Assembly (NCBI RefSeq): GCF_905147045.1
Contig: NC_065889.1
Span: 8,933,001-8,997,000, forward strand
Length of the DNA stretch: 64,000 nucleotides
DNA from: Nymphalis io
Taxonomy: Eukaryota; Arthropoda; Insecta; Lepidoptera; Nymphalidae
Direction: 5' to 3'
Below the pieces are notes generated by a model, which saw only the letters and a program-made list of their open reading frames with translations, was not told the DNA's origin and ran no database searches. A program made the position numbers and the translations under genes. Positions 48,912 through 60,525 of this stretch are shown one piece after another. Positions within the stretch are counted from its first letter, which is position 1, and each line of letters begins with the position of its first letter.

Positions 48912-51767
48912 TCATAATCTGAGTTGGTTCAGCTCCTGCAGTAAAGCCGGTTCGTTGTCGATCTTCGCCAACTGATTCAGCTCCAGCGGCTTACCGGCTG
49001 CCTTCTGCTGTTTCAGTTTTTCAATGTCACTCAGTTTCTGAAAAATCAAAACGTTATTATTTGATATAGAAATAGAAACACGAAATATTCTATTAGTTAT
49101 ACAATAAAGGAATAGAAACATAAACGGATAAACTACCACACAAAACATTTATCGCAACGATGTCGATACATCCTACGTGTAATATCGTAAATCGTATTTG
49201 ATGAATTTTATACAATACAGAATACAAGGACATACGGAACTCGCGAATATCCTAAAGATACGACAAATAATAGTCTGATTATTTGAGTTCCCGTTGTAAA
49301 TATTGAAATTTTATTTCGTGTAAGCTATAACTTAAAAAACGACACAGATTAATGTAATAAAGGAAAATCTAGCAATTTGTTTTTTTAAGAAATACACCTA
49401 GGAAGAACCATGAGTAGCGTCAACAGTCACATGATATAAATGAACTTTTACTATTAATGTTTTTCAGACTGAAAATAAATACATCGATATTATATGTTAT
49501 ATATTTTGTCCAAACCTTGTTAATATTCTTAATCTTTTTGTCCTTGTCGGGGTCGCCGGTGGACACGAAAGGCGCGCGCGCGGCTGCGGGCGGCGCGGGG
49601 GGCGGCGTGGAGGGGGACGCGTCCCCCGCGCGCTCCTCTGCCTTGCGCGCCTTGCGGGCTTCACGCTTCTCCTTCTGCTTGATGGCTTGCTTTGACGGTG
49701 TTGCTATAATTGATCATATTATAAATAAGTATGTTTGTGAAACAATAAAAATTGGTAACCCCACCCGGATTTGTAACGGAAATACAAAAAAATGGATTAA
49801 GAGAAATCCAGAATGCAAAAACATAACTAACAAATACTTTTACGTCTTGAAATACTTTAATTGTAAAAAATAGTAAAAACCCTTACCGTCAACACTCTGG
49901 CCCGGTTTGTGAGGTTTCTCGTGTTCATGCAGTACGAAGGTCGACGGCCTGTTCCTCGCGCCGGGCGGCCTGTACGCCGCGGTCGCCTTCGGTGTCGCTT
50001 GTTCTATACTCTTTGGAGCTGTCTTTGATAACTCGCTCTTTGGATAACTACCAGGTTGCCAACTTATAGATAGTAAGTTTTCTTTTTCAACACAAGTACG
50101 TTTGTGCATAAGTGCGCCAGAGTAATGCCAAATTTTATACCTATTATTATAAAACAATAACAAAACGTTTTAATTCACATAATCAAACAAATATTAATGT
50201 ATAAATAATAAATCTGTATAAAAAATAAAGTGTATAATAATTAAAATTAATTTATATTTATTAAATAGCAAGAAAGCCAAATTCGAAAAATTGTTTGCAA
50301 ATAAATCTCGCATCAAACGTAGAATGAAGTTTCAATAAATTAAAAGGAATGCAACATTAAATATTCGATTCGTATCGTGTTTTATCTATTATTTTATATA
50401 TATTTATATTAATTATCATGAACTATTTTTTACAAACTTTTATTTAACTCAACCTGGGAGCGTCAACCATTTTACTAATCTCTAAGCCAGTTCCATTCAA
50501 CCAATGAGGGAAATCGATTCTGGTGACACAAGATGGCGCAACTAGTAAAGCCCTATCGCTGTCGTTGAAAACGTTTGTTTGAAAATTTGTAAATGCGGCA
50601 GGGCCAATAAATTAAATTTTGTTTTAATTATTTTTTTTACTCATAATAAACAAGCGCCGTTGACTTGCGTGATCTTTAAGCATAGTCACGGTCTAGGATG
50701 TAGTGCGCCTGGCCGGAACGAACTCATTTACCCTGGATTTAAAGACACCAACATAGTACCTATCAGGAAATATGGACTCGGGCAAAGCTTTCCACAGTTT
50801 CGCAGTGCGAATAATAAATGTGGATTCAAAGCGCTTCATACGCAGGCGGGGAAGTTCCACTATGTACCTATGGCGCTTTGGTCGCGTTTGCCTGGCCGTT
50901 TGATAATAAAATTTTAAATTATAATTGATAATAACTATATAAATAAAATACTGATTATGTCACAGCGTTATGCAGTCCCGTTTAGTATGTCCCGGAAAAA
51001 AAGGACATACGTTTTCGAAAACTAAAACTCGCCTGTAACAGTGGTCTACCGAAGGGGTGTGCGATAATTAATTGGAAATGGCAAAAACTTTACAATAATC
51101 ATTAGTATTTAGGAAAAATCCGCGATGAAAAGCTCGCAAACGATAAACGTCTAGTGACATTTGACATTCCTAGAGACCTCACTACACTAGCGCCTCCCGC
51201 GGCGAATTCAAGCGCGACAACCATCATTGAGCTAACATTTTGGACACTTTTGTTGTTGTTGCTGGTGACAATAAAATAAAAGTTTGTTTATAAAACATTT
51301 TTGACTTCGGTTTGACGTTTATAATTACCCATTTCCAACAGTAAGCCTGGGATATGTGGTGGCCGTGATGAACGCTTCCCCCCGCGGGTCCCACTGCAAG
51401 CTCGTGGTGTCCGGAGCCGTGCACTCGCCGACCTTCTTGTACCCTCGTACGTCCCACACCGATATGTGACCTGTAGCGATGTTGCCGAAGCCACCCAATA
51501 ACACCCGTGCAATGAGGTTAAGGTTAATACTTCACTACATATTATAAAACAAAGCTCCGCCGCGTCTGTCTGTCTATCCGAACGCGATAAACTCTATAAC
51601 CGAACAGATTTTCATACGGTTTTCACTAGTGGACTCAGTGATTCATGAGGATGATTCAGTTGTATAATTTAGTAAGTAGTACTGAAATATGACAATGATT
51701 GTTGAAGATGTCGGAAAAAAATATGCCGACAGGAGCTTTACTCGCGTGCGGGACGTGCGTGGTGTGC

Positions 51768-51823
<56 letters not shown>

Positions 51824-54800
51824 TTATATTTATATATAGTGCGTGGTGTTATATATATATATATAATATTGCAATATATACCTTTTATGTACACCCTTAT
51901 TCAATACAATGTACAATGTAACGGCAATCCGACACGACAGGCGAGAGTGAATTTTTTTTTTTTTAAATCTAATATGCTTTGTAGTGTTTTTTTAACTTTC
52001 AATAAAAAAATCATGTCCTAAAAATATAAAGTATTAAAAGGATATAATTTCCCTCGGGTGGGAAGTAAATGGCATTCCAAGCGCCTGTTCCGAACTCGAA
52101 GAGCGGGTCGCATTTGGCGTTGAAAAGAGTAGCCTTAGCCGGTGCGTGTCCGTACACCGCTACCCATTCATTCCAATTACCAGGATTCCAGGATATCGCG
52201 TGGATCGGGCCTTCTTTACCTAGAGTGTACAAAAGTGAGTAACAGTCTGGAAATGACTCAGTGCTGGACTAAGACCTGCTCCCCTTTTGAGGTTTGGAGC
52301 TTATTCCATCACACTGCTCCAATGTGGGTTGGTGGTACATGTAATCCGCAAGGTAAATAATGTATGATTGATCGATGTTTTCTTTCACAGCCACGCGAGA
52401 TGAATTATACACACAATTTAAGCTCATGAAAATTCAATGGTACTTTTGGGTGTGGGTTTGAAACTGTAATCTTTAGATAACAGTAACAGTAACAGCCTGT
52501 TAATGTCCCACTGCTGGGCTAAGGCCTCCTCTCCCTTTTGAGGAGAAGGTTTGGAGCTTATTCCACCACACTGCTCCAATAAATATAAACACAAATTAAG
52601 CACATGAAAATTCAGTGGTGTTTGCCCGGGTTTGAACCCACGATCATCGGTTAAGATTCACGCGTTCTAACCACTAGGCCATCTCGGCTTTATTTAGATA
52701 AGATTAAGTAATTCATGAATTAGGCCATCTTAATTTTTTTTATGAAATAGGTAGGCGGACGGGCAAATGTGTTACCTTATGGTAAGTAGTCACCAGCGCC
52801 CATAAACATTGGCACTGTAAAAAATATTAACCAATCATTACATTGCCAATGTGCCACCAGTCTTGGAAAAATAAATGTGCAAAATTTAAATTTATTTTAC
52901 AAAAGGGAAATATATTATGATGTGCCCTTAAACAACTATAATACTGATTGATATAAACAATCCCGGAGTGAAATAGGGTGAAGTTGATAAACAAATTTCT
53001 TACTGAATGCCATATTCCCTGCATTGCCCTTTACATCACCATATGACAGAGACTGTTTTCCATAATAAGAACTGCCTGTTTTGTCTACCTGTAATTAGTA
53101 AATAATATATATTATAGATCAAGTATATGTAGTAGACAAAGTGTAGACTCTATTCACAATATTTTAATACAATATCCAGTTACAAATGACTTTTTAAAAT
53201 TAAAATAAAATCAAAAATTTCGATGATAAAATCACATCTACATGGGTTGTTATGAATAGCTTTTGGGATGCTGTCAGTCAAATAAAATGCAGGTAATAAA
53301 TATCTATTACTTAAAAAATTAATACTCCACTACAATCTATTTTAGATTCTTCTCTACTTTTAATAATATTAATAATGAATATTGTGTTGTCAATCTATAC
53401 AAAATTACAAAGCCGGAAGAGAAATATATATTTAATTAATGGTTATATAATATAATATAGTTTACTAACATCTGTTTGTGTTAAAGCAAATACATTGGTG
53501 CCTCGTCTGTTCCAGTGAAAGGTTGCTTTGTCAGCCTGGAATGATGATCGGCTAACGACTGCTTGGTCAAACTGGGGATACTTGAATACACGCCAGAAGG
53601 AAGGCTGGCCTGCTTTACCTATAAATTTATCAATCGATCAATCATTTAGTTCTACATTTAGATCATTTAGTTGCACATTTTATAAATATTGGGAATAATG
53701 CTTTTCAGTTACAACTGTTAAATTGTAATAGTATGGTGGTTATTTGCTGTTGCAAATTCAACAAGACTTATCACGATCAGGTTGTCTATTAATGTATTCA
53801 TTACTTTATAAGACACAAATTTTGGAAATTTAAACAAATAAAACTATGTTTTTTTTTATAGAATAGGAAGGTGGACGAGTGTATGGGCCACCTGATGGTA
53901 AATGGTCACCAAACGCCCATAGACATTGGCATTGTAAGAAATGACAACCATCGCTTACATAGCCAATGCGCTACCAATCTTGGGAACTAAGATCTTTATG
54001 TCCCTTGTGCCTGTAATTACACTGGCTCACTCACACTTCAAACAAGAACACAACAATATCAAGTATTGCTGTTTTGTGGTAGAATATCTGATGAGTGGGT
54101 GGTACCTACCCAGACGAGCTTGGACAAAGCCCTACCACCAGTTAAAACTGCTACTATAGTATAATATAAGTATATACTTAACATACCTAATGTAAATATT
54201 GAAAAGTAATGGGTGGGAGCTGCACTCGGTGATATACTGAAAGATTGCAATTTCTCTGCTTGGATGTGATGAGTGTAGTGATCAAGTTTCACATCTTCGT
54301 ATATTAGTACTCTATTGTTATTGAGTATCGCAAATAATTTTTCATCTGATGACCATTTCGGTTCCCTGGGAAAAGATTCATATGAGTTTTTATATGAAAT
54401 ATCAAAAAAAAAAAATCCTAAATAGGTTAAAAATCACAATTAATAAAAGATTATACTATAATGTCTATTATTATAATATTGTCCGAAGTTGTTCCTGTAC
54501 TTAACGACTGACCATCTTGAAATATTGCATATACATTGTCAGTTGACTGCCTCGTTGGTCTAGTGGACGGAAACTAGTTTTTTACAAGTATACATAAGCA
54601 TTACTTTTATTACATTTTTGATAATTACTCACCAACCAGTCTGATTCTTTTGTACAAATGACCCTATCTTGTTTCCATTTGATGATTGAAAGACATGTAG
54701 GTTAGGTTTACCCTGTAATATAAAAGAAAAAGCAACAAAAATATACAATTGATATAAATCTCAGTTAAAGTTAAAAGTAAAATAAATAATTACCTGGGGA

Positions 54801-55687
54801 TTTTCCTTTGTCATAGCATACATTTCCCATACAATAAAATAATTATCCAATGGTGAAAAAAACATTTCTTTAAAGTTGCCATCAATAGAAACAGCTACTG
54901 ACCAGTCAGCACATTTTATTATCTCAGCCCTAAAGGTATGATACATATTATTACTTGATCATTTATAGCTAATATTAAATAATATATTAAAATAAAAAAA
55001 TGACATTGAAATTTGTTAATTACCATTACTGTTCATGTTGTTAGACAATCATTGATCCAATTTTAATAATATGAATAAATTAATCAAAATAAAAAATTAT
55101 TGACATTGTATGTGTGATTAATTAAACTTACTTTTTATCTGTTCGGTAAGCAAGGTAAGTGCCCTTTGGGCTAAATACGATACTTCGTATATTTGTAGTA
55201 GTTTCATCTCTAAGATTAACTTCCTCGTATGGTTCCCCAAAAGTAATCCGAAACAAGTTCCGGTTAGTTAAGCCTGAAAGTTATATATATTCATGTAACC
55301 CACAACATTGTGTATATTTAGCTCAATAATAGTATATAATATGTTACCGGCTATCGATGGTATGGTAGTCATTATTTATAAAAAAATGTATGTGTCTCTT
55401 TATTTACTGTATTTTACACATTATCCTTATAATTCACGTTGTAATTACACGTCAAAAACACGCGTTAAGAATATGAAACAGAAAGTTAGAAAATCATAAA
55501 ACGTCATGTTTGACAACTGATAGTGACACTAAAGGTTTTATTGGAATTTTTATACTTTCACATCCAGGAAAATAAAATATGTTTTATGTATAAATAATAA
55601 AAATACGTATAATATGATATAACTGTATATATACCACGCGGTGACCAATCTCTTAGTGGTAATTTTGAAAAAAGTATATGTGGCACG
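48912..55687 (-). CDS. eIF2A: Eukaryotic translation initiation factor 2A (5' end incomplete)
   Basis: Exons (high to low): 55687-55635, 55273-55132, 54929-54794, 54712-54633, 54365-54187, 53618-53470, 53088-53004, 52219-52046, 51506-51329, 50140-49887, 49703-49516 and 49037-48912. They join in frame to 580 residues (human about 585). Clear eIF2A blocks: WSSDEKLFAI, TQTDVDKTGSSYYG, the CDPLFEFGTG WD-repeat loop, NGYKIWHYSG, ATAAYRPPGARN, the DKDKKIKNINKKL coiled-coil lead and a C-terminal ALLQELNQL. N-terminal beta-propeller of WD repeats, then a charged, Ala/Pro-rich linker and coiled coil. It binds Met-tRNAi and 40S subunits in alternative initiation. The intron 51507-52045 is of AT-AC type. 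No in-frame ATG exists in the first exon recognised, so a short upstream coding exon is missing; one candidate is the ATG near 55855 (reverse). Confidence 0.92.
49516..49703 (-). other. eIF2A: GC-rich Ala/Pro linker exon of eIF2A
   Basis: Between about 49545 and 49665 the exon is dominated by G and C while neighbouring exons are near 40-50% GC. It encodes a basic KEKREARKARKAEER stretch and then a Pro/Ala/Thr-rich linker. The reading frame is intact, so this is composition bias, not a foreign insert. Confidence 0.7.
50693..50905 (-). mobile_element. LINE reverse-transcriptase C-terminal fragment
   Basis: Reverse-strand frame of about 68 codons ending in TAG at 50693-50695. It has the pattern typical of the last part of non-LTR retrotransposon polymerases: RHRYIVELPRLR, then FIIRTAKLWKALPESIFP, then VGVFKSRVNEF. 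It lies in an intron of eIF2A, on the gene's own strand; a 3' UTR-like stretch follows to about 50630. The 5' truncation is typical of LINEs. Confidence 0.7.
51507..52045 (-). other. eIF2A: U12-type AT-AC intron in eIF2A
   Basis: Read on the minus strand, the exon ends GGAAATT and the intron begins ATATCCTTTT, the exact U12 5' splice consensus. No GT or GC donor exists nearby. Its 3' end is CCTTAACCTCATTGCAC, with a U12 branch site CCTTAAC whose A lies 11-12 nt before the terminal AC. Joining T to GG restores codon TGG and gives PPEGNWVLLGGFGN, aligning with the conserved eIF2A propeller strand before GFGN. Phase 1. Confidence 0.85.
51769..51865. repeat. (TA)n microsatellite, interrupted
   Basis: Long TA run at about 51769-51820 with TTTA-type variants after it and a second short TA run at about 51850-51865, inside the eIF2A AT-AC intron. 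Confidence 0.9.
52240..52470 (-). mobile_element. SINE family M, older reverse copy
   Basis: Diverged reverse copy: ctcagtgctggactaagacc, ttgaggtttggagcttattc, the cacgcgagatgaattataca block and ctcatgaaaattcaatggt. A younger copy abuts its head end. Confidence 0.75.
52481..52692 (-). mobile_element. SINE family M, younger reverse copy with 9-bp duplication
   Basis: Reverse copy with a short hexamer tail (cagtaa units), an internal deletion, and an intact head. Flanked by tttagataa at 52472-52480 and 52693-52701. Confidence 0.85.
52734..52862 (-). mobile_element. Interspersed repeat family L, 3' part (reverse)
   Basis: Reverse of the poly(A)-side end: taggtaggcggacgggcaaa, accagcgcccataaacattg and cattgccaatgtgccaccag. 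Truncated. Confidence 0.7.
53849..54140 (-). mobile_element. Interspersed repeat family L, full reverse copy
   Basis: Complete reverse copy in an eIF2A intron, from the poly(T) end tatagaataggaaggtggac to gacaaagccctaccacca. Close to the copy at 45389. Confidence 0.85.
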
Positions 55688-56391
55688 CTAATAGTATTAG
55701 TTAATTCAATATATAATTCAATTGATTTGCTACGTATTTAATTTACAAAAATGTATATTAGGAAATTCCCGAATTAAGTATCACTTAAAGTTTCTGAATG
55801 AGTATTAAATACCTACTCTGCTGCATAAATATGTACATAACTTTTACGTTCATTGCAAATAAACTATATACTATATAAAATAGACTATCAAATTTCTTTA
55901 AGTTAATAAAGTTTGAAAGCTAATAACTATTAAGATTACATTCATTCATTATAATATTTTTTCGTCTTAGTTTTTTTAACGTTTTATGCTTTGATTAAAA
56001 AGATAACGAAAAGGTTGCTTGTTCCGTAACTGTTCGAATGAATCTATTAATAATTTTTGATTATAAAATATGATTTTTTTCTTTTTATTAATAGTAAACA
56101 CCACCCCATTGTTTATTTTGTTTATTTAAATGAATTATAAAAATTATAACAGTGTTACTTTTTTATTTAGCTAGATAAATTATTACAAGCCAATTCCATT
56201 TATTATTTAATTGAATATAATATATAGTCTATACTTAAAATGGCGAAGGATTCAGGATAAATTTTGACAAGTTGTCAATTATTATTTTGCTTTCAAATAA
56301 AAATTGATTTCCTCAATTCCTTGTCTTATGTCTTAAACAACTTTATTGTTGTTTTAATGTTATTTTTGTTTGTTGTTATTTAAATATATTC
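55688..56391. promoter_or_regulatory. Divergent promoter region between eIF2A and ARMC7
   Basis: About 0.7 kb separates the first recognised eIF2A exon (reverse) from the ARMC7 start (forward). Both housekeeping genes point outward, so a bidirectional promoter is likely. The region must also contain the missing first exon of eIF2A. No TATA box stands out. Confidence 0.45.
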
Positions 56392-57119
56392 ATGTTCACC
56401 AGTCAAGCACAACTGAGAAAGAGAACACCTGAAAATGGAACAGACCGCGAAAATTATTTATCGCTATTAGTTGATGAGTTCATCAACACTAATTCTTTTG
56501 GTATTGATATTCCCATTATATTTATTGTGTCTGGCAAACGACTAATTAATTATTTAGACATTTAATTCTGTCTTATTTATAGTACTTAATGTTTTATTAT
56601 TACATCATTTTCAGAGGCCAAATGTCAGGTGTTGGCGAATTTGGCCAATTTCGCGTATGATCCAATAAACTATGTCTACATACGAGAGGTTGGAGTATTA
56701 GATATATTTATTTTTGTATTGAAGAATGAAAAAAACGACAAACTTCTACATTTTGCAGCATCCGGAATCTGTAATTTATGTATAGGTAATTTTTAATAAT
56801 TTTTAAAGAAAACACATCTTTGAGTTAACATTTGTATATAATAAATATCCATAATATTTTGATTTCAGATCCAGAAAACGTTGAGTACCTTTTGAACCAT
56901 GCAGCAGTAAAGCCAATACAAGCATTACTCAAATCAAATCACTTTGAAACATTAGCTGATGCTGTAGCAATTTGTATATATTTATTTAATAGTCATGCAA
57001 AAGCAACCATAAACAGTCCTGAATTTATTCAAGATATGCAAATCTTAAAAAATTCAGAAAATAAAGTGGTTGCAAATTTAGCTACTGTATTCTTAGACGA
57101 TGTAAGTAAGAATAATTGA
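56392..57119 (+). CDS. ARMC7: Armadillo repeat-containing protein 7
   Basis: Three exons: 56392-56500, 56615-56785 and 56869-57119 (phases 1 and 1), 176 aa. Exon 2 carries the family's most recognisable stretch, CQVLANLANFAYDPINYVYI, followed by VLDIFIFVLK and the second armadillo-like helix pair SGICNLC; exon 3 completes the repeat region with helices through ATVFLDD. The human protein is about 198 aa. ARMC7 is a helical-repeat protein reported in association with the spliceosome; that role is from general knowledge. The start is the only ATG ahead of the donor in frame. It diverges from eIF2A and its stop lies 59 nt before the ATG of the HTD2-like gene. Confidence 0.88.
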
Positions 57120-57178
57120 TATGATCTAATTAATCTGGTAATTAATATTTGAAAAGATAAAACAGTCAATAAACTAAA

Positions 57179-57655
57179 ATGAATAAGATGTTATCAAATA
57201 GGTTTCCTTATATTGCTGTCAATAGTAAAAATTATCAAAAGATATGCAAAATTCACACATCCTCATTTAGCCGAGCATCTTTTAAAGCCGGTGATAAAAT
57301 AAGAATACAAAAGACACTAACTCAAAAGGACTTGGACACATTCTCGAATCTTACAAGTGATCACAATTACCTCCATAAAAATAATGGGAATAAAAGACCA
57401 ATTGTACATGGGGCTTTTTTAAATGGTCTTGTGGCTGGTTTGATAGGTACTCACTTACCTGGGCCGGGCACAGTTCTTGTGTCGCAGACCATGAAATTCC
57501 CAAATAAATGTTTTGTTGGTGAAAAACTAACTATAAGTGTGGAACTAGTTGATGTGAGGAAAATTCTCAAAGTTAAATTTTTCTGTATTGTCGAGGAGGA
57601 GAAAAAGGTTGTGTTTGAAGGTGAAGCTAAACTGATGCTTGCTAAAGATTGTTAG
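57179..57655 (+). CDS. HTD2: Mitochondrial hydroxyacyl-thioester dehydratase (HTD2-like, MaoC hot-dog fold)
   Basis: 158 aa, single exon. Residues 1 to about 33 are basic and hydroxylated like a mitochondrial presequence. The MaoC/R-hydratase core follows: the motif LTSDHNYLH at 58-66 holds the expected catalytic Asp61 and His66, then RPIVHGAFLNGL at 73-84, and the hot-dog strands TVLVSQTMKFPNKCFVGEKL. It dehydrates 3-hydroxyacyl-ACP in mitochondrial fatty-acid synthesis (lipoate supply). It begins 59 nt after the ARMC7 stop with no evident promoter of its own, and one AATAAA at 57711-57716 could end both. An AATAAA at about 57167 lies in the gap, so a separate ARMC7 mRNA cannot be excluded. 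Confidence 0.85.
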   Translation: MNKMLSNRFPYIAVNSKNYQKICKIHTSSFSRASFKAGDKIRIQKTLTQKDLDTFSNLTSDHNYLHKNNGNKRPIVHGAFLNGLVAGLIGTHLPGPGTVLVSQTMKFPNKCFVGEKLTISVELVDVRKILKVKFFCIVEEEKKVVFEGEAKLMLAKDC

Positions 57656-57710
57656 AATGGTCGTTTGAATGTGTTATTTATTCTAAATATTAAATATTGA
57701 TTAAATGTTA

Positions 57711-57716
57711 AATAAA
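57711..57716 (+). terminator. Poly(A) signal AATAAA for HTD2-like gene
   Basis: Canonical hexamer about 56 nt after the HTD2-like stop. Confidence 0.6.
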
Positions 57717-58340
57717 ACAACTCTATTCTGAAAGAATTAATTGTAAGGATAATTAAGGTATGTGTAAATGCATGTGTTTTGAGTGCCAATTAACTTTACA
57801 AGATGAAAATAGATAATAAAGATTTACAAATAAAATTGCTCCTTACCAAATTGAAAGTATTTAATAATTTTAAATATCAAACTCATTATGTATCCTGTCC
57901 ATTATGTACAATATACAAGTCAATAATTACTGGAGACTGATAACTAGTAGATTATTATTGTTGAAAAAGAAAAGTAACAGTTGAATGTAAGGTTTCTTGT
58001 CAACATTACATCTCATTTAATCTTTATATGGAGTTGAAGTAAATCAACATTGTTTCAAATTGAATATGCTGATGTTATTTTTAATTTTAAATAGTGTATT
58101 GACACACTACAATTTATTCTGTACTAAATATTCTGATGAAATACAATATGTATTGTATTGTTGAAATGCATGTAGCACCAAGAACATAAGTTGTTATGGT
58201 TGGCTTATACTGTCTATGAGCGAAGGTAACTGTTATGTTTTGAAATTTAAAAGACTTATAAGCCCTGGTGGCTATGTAAGTTTTGACTCATTATAATATA
58301 TAGTTTTGTCATTTGTGTTTTTGTCACATGTCATTTTGAT

Positions 58341-58607
58341 GAGCCGGTTGGCGTGGTTGGTGGATGCTTGCCTTTCACGCCAAAGTTGTGGGTTCTATTC
58401 CCACCCAGGACAGATATTTGTGTGCATGAACATGTCTGTTCGTCCTGAGTCTTGGTGTAATTATCTATATAAGTATGTATTTACAGAAGAAAAATATGTA
58501 GTATATCAGTTATCTGGTTTCCATAGTCCAAGCTCTGTACAAGCTTAATTTGGGATCAGATGGCCGTGTGTGAAAAATGTCCCAGGATATTATTATTCCT
58601 ATTATTA
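58341..58607 (+). mobile_element. SINE family G
   Basis: Third copy of the family, with head gagccggttggcgtggttgg and an ATT-rich tail. One base is lost in the B-box region (caaagttgtgggttctattc). Confidence 0.88.
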
Positions 58608-59914
58608 CTTGTGATATGTAAAACTGGACAAAAGGTTTTAATTAAAACACAGTTTACTTTCTGAATCCTTAGATTTATGATAAAGACTTTGGAAGATCTA
58701 TTAATTTTTTGTACAAACAAACAATAATTTAATATAAGAGATTGATTTAGTGATAAACTTTGAAGAAGTATATGTGGCCTTTTTTGAGACCTACCTCATT
58801 TGAGGTCTACAAACATGATTTTACTGTACTGTATATTATTATAAATAAACATTTTGTTTGTTTTATGGTGAATAAAGTATTGCATTTTTTTGATATTAAT
58901 GGAGCATTTTTTTTAATGTAAAATTAGTACTAAGCAAATTATAATTAGGTCATTGACATTTAACTAATGTCAATATAACAGTAGCAATATTTGATAATCC
59001 TTGTTTTGTTAAAATAAAAAATTAAAAACAAAATCTTATTTGTTACTTTGTTATTTATTCCTTGGTATTTATTATGACCACTTTATCAGAATAGATTTGT
59101 TGATCAGCTTTTATTAAATAAGTCATTTTAAAAATGTAATATTTTTTATAATAATCACCTTTTTTATAAAAAAATATGTTTTATATTACATGAAATAAAT
59201 ATTTAATCTTTATACAAATTAGTTTGAGATAACACCATCAGTGTTAGTGTTTGTTGGGAATTTAAATGTTACATATTGTCTATGAATAATAGTCTAAAAG
59301 TGAGATAAAATGTTTAAACTTTTATACTTAACAACAGTAATATATTTTATCTTGTAATTTGAAGCTATAAGTTCGTTATAGGTGGTGAAGAATAATATAT
59401 CAATTAAATACTAATAATAATTTGAAAGAGTAGTTTTTGTTTAACTATTTGTTATCTTGTCTTGATGACGCAATATATTTATATGACGCAATATAATATA
59501 TTTAGGTATTAATATAATTTTATTAGGGGAACATACCATAGATTATAATATAGAACATATAATATACGATATATAAAAATAATTAGTTAATAGCAAACAG
59601 ACTATTACATTTATCAAAAAACAACACATGTGAATATTTTAATAATGAGCATTCTAAAGATTATATATTAATTTATTAATATAGTCAAGGCTTATTTTTT
59701 ATATAGGTACCTATATAAAAAATAACAGAGGAGGCAAAAAGAAAAAGTGTTAAGTAAAAGCAACATAAAGTATCGCAGCAAGAATGTTTTATTGTAATAT
59801 TGCTTTCAGGATTGCTTATTATTGTTTGTTTTAATTGTAAACTCTTACTTACAAAAATGCAACATACATAATTTTCGTAAATAAAACGCTGACGCTGTTT
59901 TTTCTTAGGAAACC

Positions 59915-60010
59915 TTATAGGCAAATTGGTCTTCTGATAAGTGGTAACATTCGCCCATAGACACTGGACTGGACCATAAGAATGTTTCTTATATAGTCAT
60001 TAACCATGGG
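59915..60010 (-). mobile_element. Interspersed repeat family L, short reverse remnant
   Basis: Matches the reversed 3' part: ggcaaattggtcttctgata, gcccatagacactgg and aagaatgtttcttat. Confidence 0.5.
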
Positions 60011-60123
60011 ATCTAATAAGACATGTAAAGTGAATAAAATCACTACGTTTTAAATTATTTTAATGTTACGACGATCTCTTATGCTTATAATTTGTTCGTT
60101 GTTTACTTCGTAGTTACTCTTAT

Positions 60124-60212
60124 TAACTGCCTCGTTGGTCTTGTGTAATCATGTAGTGGCTAGATGTAAGACCGCAGAGTCGTCTTGGGTTCAATTCCCA
60201 GGTCGGGCCAAT
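60124..60212 (+). mobile_element. SINE family D, head only
   Basis: tRNA-like head aactgcctcgttggtcttgt with gggttcaattcccaggtcgg; the body is absent. Confidence 0.7.
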
Positions 60213-60525
60213 AACTCATACCTAAATATATTGGTATACATATAAAGTAAAGACAGCTAACAGCCTCTAATTGTCTAACAGGTGGGTACGGGCTTCTTCT
60301 CTTGATATAAAGATTGATGTTTTCATTGACGTAAAATTTGCATAAAACGAAAAATTTTATAAAAGGATTACTCAGACGTGTTAAAACTTAAATTTCCAGT
60401 TGACATTGCCATACTTTACATTTAAGAACCATCAAACTGCTTTTACAAATATAGGTGCTACTATGTTGGAGATTTTGCGCTGGAGGAAGAGATAAAACCA
60501 CGAGCAGTGTCAAAAATGTATCAAA

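Noticed and set aside
49457..49873. 138-codon forward frame with a GC-rich middle
   Set aside because: Antisense to the eIF2A linker exon plus flanking introns.
50579..50917. 112-codon forward frame
   Set aside because: It is the antisense of the LINE reverse-transcriptase tail, which has the recognisable RTAKLWKALP-type sequence on the reverse strand.
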